This document shows positions 34,347 to 42,153 of a stretch of DNA of 64,000 bases, piece after piece. Source of the DNA: JBMOUD01 sp049319665 (GTDB lineage: Bacteria; Pseudomonadota; Gammaproteobacteria; Enterobacterales; Enterobacteriaceae). The notes beneath the pieces are model-generated. The model was given only the letters and a program-made list of their open reading frames with translations, was not told where the DNA came from and made no database searches. Each line of letters begins with the position of its first letter. Within the stretch, counting starts at the first letter, position 1. The stretch covers positions 1-64,000 of the forward strand of contig NZ_JBMOUD010000017.1 of NCBI RefSeq assembly GCF_049319665.1, given 5' to 3'. A program made the translations under genes and the position numbers.

Positions 34347-34583
34347 ATGAAGGAACTTTCATCTCAAGAAGTTAAAGAAGTCGGCGGTGCCGGTCTGATT
34401 ACCGATGGTATTAATAGCCTGTTAGATAAACCTGCTCGCGATCTTGGCAATGCTATCGGCAATGTTGCCGGTAATGTGGCAGGTCAGGCATTTAATGGTG
34501 CTAAAAATGTCATCAGTGGCGTCGTTGGCGGGGTAGTGTCAACTGTTGGTAATATCTTCGGTGGGATTCTCGGCGGTCGTTAA
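34347..34583 (+). CDS. Double-glycine-type microcin precursor, peptide B
   Basis: A 78-residue precursor with leader MKELSSQEVKEVGGA (15 residues) and a predicted 63-residue mature peptide. The body has an amphipathic start (LITDGINSLLDKPARDLG), then glycine-spaced repeats IGNVAGNVAG and ISGVVGGVVSTVG, ending FGGILGGR. I chose ATG 34347 because the leader then matches those of A and D. Gene C follows after 47 bp without a terminator, so B and C are probably one two-peptide unit. Unrelated to A outside the leader, apart from the glycine pattern. Confidence 0.85.
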   Translation: MKELSSQEVKEVGGAGLITDGINSLLDKPARDLGNAIGNVAGNVAGQAFNGAKNVISGVVGGVVSTVGNIFGGILGGR

Positions 34584-34630
34584 TCGATGCACTGGGACGT
34601 GTAATTAACTCATAGAGAGGCAACAAGGAT

Positions 34631-34936
34631 ATGAGAGACTTAACGGTTCAAGAAATTGATGATGTTAGCGGTGCAGGCATCCTGCAGAGCATTTTGACCT
34701 TAGGTGGTACGACGCTTGGTACGGCGGCAGGCGGTGCTATCGGTGGTAGCATTGGTGGGACTTTAGGCTCCTTCGTACCTGTGGTTGGTAATGCTGTTGG
34801 CGGTACTGTTGGCGGCGTAGTAGGTGGCGTTGTTGGCGGCGCGGCCGGTGCCATTGCAGGCCATACGTTAGGCGCAGGTCTTGAAGGTGGAATTGCTGGT
34901 TTCTTCCACGGATTCGGCCAAACTCAAACGGCGTAA
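34631..34936 (+). CDS. Double-glycine-type microcin precursor, peptide C
   Basis: A 101-residue precursor with leader MRDLTVQEIDDVSGA and an 86-residue mature part. The body is an extreme glycine zipper (AAGGAIGGSIGGTLG, VGGTVGGVVGGVVGG) ending GIAGFFHGFGQTQTA. It has its own ribosome site (AACAAGGAT) but no copy of the 28-bp element, so it is read from the gene B promoter. It resembles the glycine-zipper proteins of contact-dependent (Cdz-type) bacteriocins. A terminator follows. A fragment like its C terminus survives after gene D. Confidence 0.85.
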   Translation: MRDLTVQEIDDVSGAGILQSILTLGGTTLGTAAGGAIGGSIGGTLGSFVPVVGNAVGGTVGGVVGGVVGGAAGAIAGHTLGAGLEGGIAGFFHGFGQTQTA

Positions 34937-34960
34937 GCCGTTAAAGAGTGCACCAATCAT

Positions 34961-35002
34961 CATGCCGCAACGTATTTAGGTATTTTGCGGCATGCTTGTT
35001 TA
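34961..35002 (+). terminator. Terminator after peptide gene C
   Basis: CATGCCGCAA pairs with TTGCGGCATG (34985-34994), followed by CTTGTTTATT. The stem is nearly the same as that after gene A. Confidence 0.75.
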
Positions 35003-35226
35003 TTAAGAACCAATGAAATTAATGACTCCCTTCCTTCTTTACCCGTTAAATAATCCCGCTATTTACTCTTGAAAGCCCGTTCCGCACTGATTGTCTGGTA
35101 GTGCACACTTTGTGATTTTATACATTACGAATAGGCATCATGGTTCCCCTTACATCCAAAATAAACAGGGTTATTATCGATAAAAATAAAGTGCTTTTGT
35201 TTAAACCTGCTGCAAGGTGATGCTCA

Positions 35227-36645
35227 ATGTCTGCAAAAACGCTCTACGACAAACTTGTTGATTCCCATACCGTCCGCCAATTGGATGACGAGACTGTCCT
35301 GTTGTATATCGACCGTTCAATACTTAATGAATATACCAGCCCTCAGGCTTTCAGTGGATTGCGTGATGCGCAAAGACAGGTGTGGAAGCCTGCAGCCATT
35401 TTGTTAAATGTTGATCACGTCAATCCAACCCGACCGGTAAGAACGCCTGAAATGACCGATCCTGGCGGTGCACTACAGGTTAAATACTTTGAAGAGAACA
35501 GCCGCGATTTTGGCCTTGAACTCTTTGGTGTCATGGATAAGCGCCAGGGAATTGAGCATGTTGTCGCCCATGAACAAGGGCTGGTGATGCCTGGGATGGT
35601 CATTGCCGCCGGTGATAGTCATACCACGACTTACGGCGCGTTTGGCGCACTCGGGTTTGGTATCGGCACCTCCGAAATTGAACATATGCTGGCAACCCAG
35701 ACGCTGGTGTATAAAAAGCTGAAAACCATGCGCGTGACGGTGCTGGGAAGATTGCCTGTTGCTACGGTTGCCAAAGATATCATTATGTTGCTCATTGAGC
35801 GTATCGGTGCCGATGGTGCTACGGGATATGCTATTGAATTTACTGGCGAGACAATCGACCAGCTTAGTGTCGAAGGCCGCATGACCATCTGTAACATGGC
35901 GGTGGAAGCCGGTGCTCGCGGTGCGTTTATGCCGCCTGATGAGAAAGTTTTTAGCTACATAAAAGATGCTCCACGTATGCCGAAAGGTGAGCTTTGGGAG
36001 CAAGCCGTCCACCATTGGCAACAATTACGCAGTGATGATGATGCGGTCTTTGATCAAGATATTGTGCTCGATTGCGCCGATATGGCACCTAAAGTGACTT
36101 GGGGGATCAGCCCAGATCAAGCCGGAAGCATCAGCGACTGCGTGCCTAATCCTGCCGATGAACCTAATCTCGCAAAAAGACGCGATATGGAAAGCGCCTT
36201 GCGTTACATGGATTTAAAACCCGGCACTCCCTTCGAGCAGATCCCTATTACCCATGCTTTTATCGGCTCTTGTACTAATGGCCGCATTGAGGATCTGCGC
36301 GAAGTAGCCAAAGTGCTTAAAGGTAAGAAGATCGCCGAGCATGTGCAGGGGATCATTGTTCCTGGATCCACTCAAGTGCGCGAAAGAGCCGAGCGGGAAG
36401 GATTAGCCAAGATTTTTATTGATGCCGGATTTGAATGGCGACAATCGGGCTGCTCGATGTGTCTGGCGATGAATGAGGATGTATTAAGTCTGGGCGATCG
36501 CTGTGCTTCTAGTACCAATCGTAATTTTGCCGGACGGCAAGGTGCCGGAGCCAGAACGCATTTGATGAGTCCTGCGATGGTAGCGGCTGCGGCGATTACA
36601 GGTCGCCTGTCCGATGTTCGCCAGTTTATTAAAGAAGGCCGTTGA
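35227..36645 (+). CDS. LeuC-like aconitase-family large subunit
   Basis: A 472-residue protein very like isopropylmalate dehydratase large subunit: TLYDKLVDSHTVRQ, GMVIAAGDSHTTTYGAFGAL, GSCTNGRIEDLREVAKVLKG and SGCSMCLAMNEDVLS, with the three cluster cysteines in GSCTN and CSMC intact. The usual leucine pathway partners leuA and leuB are absent, so this is a paralogue that hydrates or isomerises another dicarboxylic acid (citraconate-, maleate- or methylmalate-like). Start ATG 35227. The small subunit gene follows at once. It lies between microcin genes. Confidence 0.88.
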   Translation: MSAKTLYDKLVDSHTVRQLDDETVLLYIDRSILNEYTSPQAFSGLRDAQRQVWKPAAILLNVDHVNPTRPVRTPEMTDPGGALQVKYFEENSRDFGLELFGVMDKRQGIEHVVAHEQGLVMPGMVIAAGDSHTTTYGAFGALGFGIGTSEIEHMLATQTLVYKKLKTMRVTVLGRLPVATVAKDIIMLLIERIGADGATGYAIEFTGETIDQLSVEGRMTICNMAVEAGARGAFMPPDEKVFSYIKDAPRMPKGELWEQAVHHWQQLRSDDDAVFDQDIVLDCADMAPKVTWGISPDQAGSISDCVPNPADEPNLAKRRDMESALRYMDLKPGTPFEQIPITHAFIGSCTNGRIEDLREVAKVLKGKKIAEHVQGIIVPGSTQVRERAEREGLAKIFIDAGFEWRQSGCSMCLAMNEDVLSLGDRCASSTNRNFAGRQGAGARTHLMSPAMVAAAAITGRLSDVRQFIKEGR

Positions 36646-36647
36646 TT

Positions 36648-37256
36648 ATGGAAGCGTTTAAAACTGTTAGTGGCGTTGTAGCGCCAATGATGTCTGCCAA
36701 TATTGATACGGACGTTATTATGCCCAAGCAATTCTTAAAAGGGATCGACCGTCAGGGTTTGGATAAAGGCGTTTTCTTCGATCTGCGCTTTAACGCCGAT
36801 GGGCAACCCGATGAGCGTTTTGTCCTCAACCAAGACGGATGGAAGAATACGACATTCTTATTAGTTGGCCCTAATTTTGGTTGTGGCTCGAGCCGAGAAC
36901 ATGCGGTCTGGGGACTCAAGCAGCTAGGCATTCGCGCGCTGATCGGCAGCAGCTTTGCCGGTATTTTTAATGATAACTGCCAAAGAAACGGCGTGCTGAC
37001 CATTGAATTAGCTCAAGCACAACTTAACCAGCTCGAAAGCATTGCCACTGACCCGCAAAAAAATAACATTACTATCGATTTAGAGCAGCAGCGCATCATC
37101 AGCGAAAATGGCGACATAGATTTCAGCCTGGATGCATTGAAAAGCAAGATGTTGCTAGAAGGTCTGGATTTTATTGATTACACCTTGCAGTACCAGAGTG
37201 ATATTCGCGCTTTTGAAGCCAACCATTTTTCTACTAATCCATGGCTGGCGTGCTAA
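36648..37256 (+). CDS. LeuD-like aconitase-family small subunit
   Basis: A 202-residue swivel-domain subunit: ANIDTDVIMPKQFLKGIDRQ, FGCGSSREHAVWGLKQLGI and SSFAGIFNDNCQRNGVL are intact. It forms the heterodimer with the LeuC-like subunit, completing the active site. I chose ATG 36648 with AAGG upstream over the TTG at 36642. It begins 2 bp after the large-subunit stop and ends 7 bp before the next gene, so all three are one operon. Confidence 0.88.
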   Translation: MEAFKTVSGVVAPMMSANIDTDVIMPKQFLKGIDRQGLDKGVFFDLRFNADGQPDERFVLNQDGWKNTTFLLVGPNFGCGSSREHAVWGLKQLGIRALIGSSFAGIFNDNCQRNGVLTIELAQAQLNQLESIATDPQKNNITIDLEQQRIISENGDIDFSLDALKSKMLLEGLDFIDYTLQYQSDIRAFEANHFSTNPWLAC

Positions 37257-37263
37257 TTGAGGG

Positions 37264-38256
37264 ATGAATATCGGTATGGATAACAACATGAATAATCCGA
37301 GCAACAGGATAGCTATTGTCGGCGAATCCTCATTTATTGCTGATTTTGTCCTGCAAGATGTCACATTATCTAATGGCGTGACATTACGCGCTGCGGTCGG
37401 AGGCAGGGGGGCACCGCTGGTTTTACTGCATGGCCACCCGCAAAACCATGTCACCTGGCGAAAAATAGCCCCGACGTTGGCACAATATTTTACGGTCATC
37501 ATGCCGGATCTGCGCGGTTATGGTGATAGCGATAAACCGCCGAGTGACGTGCTGCATCGCAATTATTCCAAAAAGGTCATGGCCGAAGACATTATTTTAT
37601 TGATGGATGCATTAGGCCATGATGATTTCACTTTTGTTGGTCACGATCGCGGCGGGCGAGTTGGTCATCGTTTGGCCTTAGATTATCCGCAGCGCGTCAA
37701 CCGCTGTGTATTTATCGATATTGCGCCTACCGCGACAATGTATGCGCTCACCGATCAAGCCTTTGCTACGCGGTATTTTTGGTGGTTCTTCCTGATACAA
37801 CCTGCGCCATTGCCGGAAACTATGATCGGCCATGATCCGCAATTTTTCCTGCAAAAACATATCGACGGGCAAATTAAGACGCCGGGAGCTACCGGACCTG
37901 AAATTATGGCCGAGTATCTGCGCTGTTATCGTGACCCGGACATGTTGCGTGCGGTATGTGAAGACTATCGTGCTGCGGCCAGCATCGATCTACAAGATGA
38001 TGCTGAGGATAGTGAAAAACGCATCAGTTGCCCGTTACAGCTATTATGGGGAGCTAAGGGCACTGTCGGGCAGCTTTATGATGTGCTCGCCACCTGGCGA
38101 GAAAAAGCGTACCAGGTTGAAGGTACGGCATTGCCTTGTGGACATGCGCCGCATGAAGAGATCCCTGAACAAATGCTGGCGACGATGTTACCCTTTATAC
38201 TTGGCGCTGCCCCAGCGTTGACTGCGGTTACTGACTCGAGTCACTTAACAAAGTAG
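37264..38256 (+). CDS. Alpha/beta hydrolase, haloacetate dehalogenase-like
   Basis: A 330-residue alpha/beta hydrolase. It keeps LLHGHPQNHVTWRKIAPTL, MPDLRGYGDSDKP and FVGHDRGGRVGHRLALDYP with Asp as the nucleophile, then FLIQPAPLPETMIGHDPQFF, very like haloacetate dehalogenases; the catalytic His would be in PCGHAPHEE. The RYFWWFFL segment has Trp where fluoroacetate dehalogenases have the halide-binding His, so the substrate may be an ester or lactone instead. The start may also be at 37276. It overlaps no gene and is followed by a LysR regulator. Confidence 0.82.
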   Translation: MNIGMDNNMNNPSNRIAIVGESSFIADFVLQDVTLSNGVTLRAAVGGRGAPLVLLHGHPQNHVTWRKIAPTLAQYFTVIMPDLRGYGDSDKPPSDVLHRNYSKKVMAEDIILLMDALGHDDFTFVGHDRGGRVGHRLALDYPQRVNRCVFIDIAPTATMYALTDQAFATRYFWWFFLIQPAPLPETMIGHDPQFFLQKHIDGQIKTPGATGPEIMAEYLRCYRDPDMLRAVCEDYRAAASIDLQDDAEDSEKRISCPLQLLWGAKGTVGQLYDVLATWREKAYQVEGTALPCGHAPHEEIPEQMLATMLPFILGAAPALTAVTDSSHLTK

Positions 38257-38338
38257 GCCATTGGAATGTGTTCCCTTGCCGCCTCGATGCAACGCCAATT
38301 ATCTGGGGTATTGGGTATATAGGGGAGGGGCACAAAAA

Positions 38339-39274
38339 ATGATGACTACACCGGAAAATAAAGGCAGCCACTGGCCGCTGATTGAAGATCTCCAAGTGTT
38401 TGTTACTGTCGCCAGAAATGAAAGTTTCTCTCGTGCGGCGGCAGAACTGGGGCTTTCTCCCTCTTATATCAGCAAAAGAATCAGCATATTGGAGAAGCGG
38501 CTCGATACGCGGTTATTTTTCAGGAATAACCGCACCATGCGTCTGACGCCAGATGGTGAAAAAGCCCTGTCTGGCGCTATGAATGTAGTTGATAGTATGG
38601 ACCAATTTGTTTCGGATCTGGCTTCTTGGCGCGAATCCATTATTGGTTCAGTGAATATCAGTTGTTCATTTGGTTTTGGTTTATCGCATATTTCTGAGGC
38701 GATTTCTGAACTGTCTACGACCTATCCTGATTTAAAGATAAAACTGACGCTCTCCGATCGAGCCATCGATCTCCTCGAGGAGGATGTGGATATTGAAATT
38801 ACGGTAGGTGATGACATCAATGATCTCTATATTGCGAAAATGCTGTTTGAGAATCGCCGGATAGTCTGCGCATCACCCGAGTATATTGACCGCTATGGAC
38901 GGCCGGAAACGGTCGATGATCTGAAGAATCACCAGTGTCTATTTATTCAGGAACGAAATTCGCCATTTGGTCTGTGGCCGTTAACCAATGGTAGTGACAT
39001 CACTCAGGTGCATGTTAAAAACCAGCTCTCTTCTAACAGCGGTGGTGTGGTGTTGCACTGGGCGCTCAAAGGCCATGGTATCGTGCTACGTTCGATGTGG
39101 GATGTTCAAAAACATATTGATGACGGCAAACTTATCCACCTGCTTCCGCAATGGTATCAAAATGCCAATATTTGGGCGGTATATCCGATTCGTCCATCGG
39201 GATCGGCGAGATTAAAAGTGTGCATTGATTTTCTGGTTCAATATTTTAAAGAACATCCGCCGCTACACTCTTAA
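38339..39274 (+). CDS. LysR-family transcriptional regulator
   Basis: A 311-residue LysR protein. HTH: DLQVFVTVARNESFSRAAAE then LGLSPSYISKRISILEKRLD; effector domain from about residue 90 with FLVQYF at the end. ATG 38339 follows a strong GGGGAGGGG stretch and gives normal family length; the TTG at 38261 is unlikely. It lies directly downstream of the LeuC/LeuD/hydrolase genes on the same strand and is their probable regulator; the peptide genes are another possible target. Confidence 0.86.
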   Translation: MMTTPENKGSHWPLIEDLQVFVTVARNESFSRAAAELGLSPSYISKRISILEKRLDTRLFFRNNRTMRLTPDGEKALSGAMNVVDSMDQFVSDLASWRESIIGSVNISCSFGFGLSHISEAISELSTTYPDLKIKLTLSDRAIDLLEEDVDIEITVGDDINDLYIAKMLFENRRIVCASPEYIDRYGRPETVDDLKNHQCLFIQERNSPFGLWPLTNGSDITQVHVKNQLSSNSGGVVLHWALKGHGIVLRSMWDVQKHIDDGKLIHLLPQWYQNANIWAVYPIRPSGSARLKVCIDFLVQYFKEHPPLHS

Positions 39275-39514
39275 TAGTCCTGCTGGATATCGAGTTCTTG
39301 CGAATCGTTTACATAAGTAAACTCGTCGAGATGAACTCGTTTGTTACTATGACGCTACGCCAATTATTTTGGTGTATAGACATGTTTATTTTTACGTCAT
39401 TTCATAAGAATATACTTAGTTTATTTTTTATTTAACTTAATTAATTGTTTTTAAAGGTTATTAATTTATTTTTAATTAAAAATTAAATTAATGTCTATTT
39501 ACTTAAATAATCAG

Positions 39515-39542
39515 TTTGCACTTTTTTACAACCTGTATTAAA
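39515..39542 (+). promoter_or_regulatory. 28-bp conserved element upstream of peptide gene D
   Basis: Starts TTTGCACTTTTTTACA and ends CCTGTATTAAA, the third copy of the element at 33685 and 34174. It lies 94 bp before the ATG, matching gene A. The long AT tract just upstream could favour H-NS binding. Confidence 0.65.
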
Positions 39543-39599
39543 AATTTATACGGGAGAAAGTTGAACCTCATTGCGTTTAATTTTCGACTTCCGATTACA

Positions 39600-39636
39600 T
39601 CCGATTTATTACATCACTTTTATTCTGGAGAATATA
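39600..39636 (+). promoter_or_regulatory. Conserved 5' leader block of peptide gene D
   Basis: Begins TCCGATTTATTACATCAC and ends with GGAG six bases before the ATG, like the blocks before A and B. Confidence 0.6.
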
Positions 39637-39846
39637 ATGAAAGAGCTTTCATCTCAGGAAGTACAAACAGTTAGTGGTGCAGGTTTGGCGAGCAGCTTGC
39701 TCAGCAGTGCGCAGCAGGCCTCAGTACCAAGCGTTGGTACTTCTCTGGATGGCATTATCAAAGGCGCTCATGAAATCTATAACGGCCTTAAGCAAGTTGC
39801 TGTTGGCGTTATCTCTATTTTCGATAAAATTTTCGGTCGCCATTAA
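39637..39846 (+). CDS. Double-glycine-type microcin precursor, peptide D
   Basis: A 69-residue precursor with leader MKELSSQEVQTVSGA and a predicted 54-residue mature peptide. The body is less glycine-rich than A-C: a serine/alanine-rich start (GLASSLLSSAQQA), then an amphipathic stretch KGAHEIYNGLKQVAVGVISI and end FDKIFGRH. I chose ATG 39637 because it gives the conserved leader. The promoter and leader blocks are shared with A and B. It is the peptide gene closest to the exporter genes, which run in the opposite direction. Confidence 0.83.
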   Translation: MKELSSQEVQTVSGAGLASSLLSSAQQASVPSVGTSLDGIIKGAHEIYNGLKQVAVGVISIFDKIFGRH

Positions 39847-39889
39847 TCGATAAGCACTCATTTCTTAGTACGAAATTGACAGGGTACTT

Positions 39890-39931
39890 GGCGGTTTCTT
39901 TTTCGGATTCGGCCTAATTCAAATGATTTAA
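39890..39931 (+). pseudogene. Remnant of a peptide C-like gene
   Basis: Fourteen codons read GGFFFGFGLIQMI and stop, matching the C terminus of peptide C (AGFFHGFGQTQTA). No leader or start survives. Because C follows B at a similar distance, gene D probably once had a C-like partner that has been deleted. Confidence 0.65.
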
Positions 39932-39965
39932 TCTACTGTACTAAGTTTTAAGTGACGTTATTTTT

Positions 39966-39995
39966 AATACGCCGCAAATTTTTTTGCGGCGTATT
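39966..39995. terminator. Terminator between peptide gene D and the exporter
   Basis: AATACGCCGCAAA pairs with TTTGCGGCGTATT around a short T loop, between convergent genes. The GCCGCA stem is shared with the terminators of A and C, so it probably serves gene D and also the exporter gene. Confidence 0.75.
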
Positions 39996-40032
39996 TATTT
40001 AAGAGAAAAAGTGTTTCTTAGTTGATATGCAT

Positions 40033-42153
40033 TTATGATGCGGGCTGCGTAGCATCGCCCAAATTAATCACCCGGCTGGCGCTGGCAATCGTTGAAGGGC
40101 GATGAGCAATAAAGATCCTTGTGATCTGCAATGCCGCGATAGAGGCATTAATATGCGCCTCATTGTCGAGATCTAAATGGCTAGTGGCTTCATCAAGGAA
40201 CAGCAAGCTTGGCTGGCGATACAAGGCCCTGGCAATCAACAAACGCTGTTTTTGCCCCCCGGACAGGCTGCCGCCAAGTTCGCTGATAAGCGTTTCATAG
40301 CCCATTGGCATTTGCATGATTTCACCGTGAATATTGCAATGCTCGGCGCAACTGATAATCCGCTCCATATCTTTGCCGATATCAAAGCTGGCAATGTTAT
40401 CGGCTATCGAACCTGCAAACAGTTTGTCGTCTTGTAAGACGCAGGCAATGCAGTCGCGATAGTTGTTTAATCCGACGTTATTAATATCCAGCCCGTCGAT
40501 CAATATATTGCCCTGTGTTGGCGTTAACAGCCCGGCCATTACCTTCATCAGCGTGGTTTTTCCAATGCCGGAAGGGCCGACAATCGCCACGCTCTCTCCT
40601 GCACTGACCGCGATATTTAGATCGGAGAAAATCGGTCTGGAAAGGGCGTCATATTGAAAGACGATATCTCGTGCTTCAAAGCTGGCCGGTTGGTTTTCAG
40701 GCAACAGCTTGCGCGTTGGCTGTGTCGTTTCTGCCTCGGTAAATACGATATCGGAGATACGATCGCTATGTAGTGCCAACATCCGCAGTTGTAAGGCCAT
40801 ATTGATCAGGTTGGCGGCACGTTCTGAGAATTGCCCACGGTAGGCGTTAAAGGCGACAAACATCCCGAGTGTCATCTGGCCGTCGATCACCATCGATGCG
40901 CCGAGCCACAAAATAATCACCTGATCGACGGTGCTGATAAAGGTATTTACCCCGCCAAATAACATATCGAGTTTAGAGATACGGATATTGGCGTTGGTAG
41001 TATCAATATTCAGGTTCAGCCAAAATTGCGAGCGTGTGGTCGAAATGCCCAGTGCTTTTAACGTGCTGATACCGTATAGCGTTTCCATAAAGTGCGAACT
41101 GGCTTTGGCACCTTTAACAATTTGCTCTTCTGATGCCTGACGATACTGGTTATACGTCGCCAGTCGCAGCACCATATACAGGGCCGTAAATCCGAGAACA
41201 ACCCATACCAACCAACCGCCGTATAACAGCATCATAATGAAAACGCCTATCGACATAATGGCGTCAATAATGCTGTTGACCAGGTTGGTGGTCAGCGTAG
41301 TGCGGATAGTATCTAACGATCCGAAGCGAGATTGGATATCGCCAAGTTTACGTTTTTCAAAGTAGGCCAATGGCAGCTTCATCAGATGATCAAACATCCC
41401 AGCTTTCCATTGCACGTCAATTAATGAGCCCATCACTAATGAAGTCCAGGCCCGTAGCATACTGACGAAGGTGCGGAACAGAATAAAGAACAGTAACCCT
41501 ATACAGATCAACGCCAGTAAATCGTGATCCTCGGCGATGATGACATGGTCCATTACCAACTGGGTGCCGATTGGCATCAACAGGTTGATAGCTTCGACCA
41601 CTAATGACAAACAGAATATCTTGACTAAAAAGCCCTTCAATCCGCTGATATTGCCCAGCATATTGCGAAAGCTCAGCTTGGTACGCTGAGTGACTCGGGT
41701 AAATTCGCTATCTGGCCACAGCTCCAGCGCTACGCCGGTAAAGTGTTGTGACATTTCTGCCAACCCAACAACACGCCGCCCAAATGCCGGATCATGGATT
41801 ATAAAGCGTGAGCCTTTGACTGCGACGAGCACCACGAAATGGCTCATATCCCAATGCAGTAAACAGGGCGTTTTAAGCTCACGTAGTTCATCTAAATCGA
41901 GAGAGAGCGGACGGCTTTTTAGCTTGAGCTGGTTAGCGATATTAATCAGTAATGCTAGCGTCGCACCGTGCGAAGAGATGCCAAAACGCTGACGCAGATT
42001 AAACAAATCGATATTCATACCGTGGTAGCGGCAAACCATGACCATACAAGCCAAACCACATTCGGCAGCCTCGGTCTGAATAACTTGTGGCACCTTGCGA
42101 CGGAAACTGAAGTTCAGTCGGTGCATCATGTCTTTAAATGCGGAGTCATTCAT
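40033..42153 (-). CDS. Peptidase-containing ABC exporter (CvaB/MchF type)
   Basis: A 706-residue inner-membrane exporter. Residues ~20-140 are a C39 peptidase domain with the catalytic Cys32 (QTEAAECGLACMV), His105 (SHFVVLV) and Asp121 (HDPAFG). A six-helix membrane domain follows, then an ATPase domain with Walker A GPSGIGKTTLMK, signature LSGGQKQRLLIARAL and Walker B LLFLDEATSHLD. It should cut leaders after Gly-Gly or Gly-Ala and export the peptides with an adaptor and TolC. It overlaps the adaptor gene by 8 bp, so they form one operon. The only leader peptides in view are A-D. Confidence 0.93.
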   Translation of the reverse strand: MNDSAFKDMMHRLNFSFRRKVPQVIQTEAAECGLACMVMVCRYHGMNIDLFNLRQRFGISSHGATLALLINIANQLKLKSRPLSLDLDELRELKTPCLLHWDMSHFVVLVAVKGSRFIIHDPAFGRRVVGLAEMSQHFTGVALELWPDSEFTRVTQRTKLSFRNMLGNISGLKGFLVKIFCLSLVVEAINLLMPIGTQLVMDHVIIAEDHDLLALICIGLLFFILFRTFVSMLRAWTSLVMGSLIDVQWKAGMFDHLMKLPLAYFEKRKLGDIQSRFGSLDTIRTTLTTNLVNSIIDAIMSIGVFIMMLLYGGWLVWVVLGFTALYMVLRLATYNQYRQASEEQIVKGAKASSHFMETLYGISTLKALGISTTRSQFWLNLNIDTTNANIRISKLDMLFGGVNTFISTVDQVIILWLGASMVIDGQMTLGMFVAFNAYRGQFSERAANLINMALQLRMLALHSDRISDIVFTEAETTQPTRKLLPENQPASFEARDIVFQYDALSRPIFSDLNIAVSAGESVAIVGPSGIGKTTLMKVMAGLLTPTQGNILIDGLDINNVGLNNYRDCIACVLQDDKLFAGSIADNIASFDIGKDMERIISCAEHCNIHGEIMQMPMGYETLISELGGSLSGGQKQRLLIARALYRQPSLLFLDEATSHLDLDNEAHINASIAALQITRIFIAHRPSTIASASRVINLGDATQPAS

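Larger units (their letters stand above)
39275..39636 (+). other. Gap between LysR gene and peptide gene D
   Basis: 362 bases, very AT-rich in the second half. It holds the 28-bp element (39515-39542) and the conserved leader block (39600-39636) of gene D. No supported gene. Confidence 0.6.

Noticed and set aside
34164..34583. Longer version of peptide B starting at 34164
   Set aside because: The upstream part covers the 28-bp element end and leader block and would bury the export leader; ATG 34347 matches genes A and D.
35227..37256. LeuC/LeuD considered as the normal leucine operon
   Set aside because: leuA, leuB and the leu leader peptide are absent, and the neighbours are unrelated, so it is a paralogous pair.
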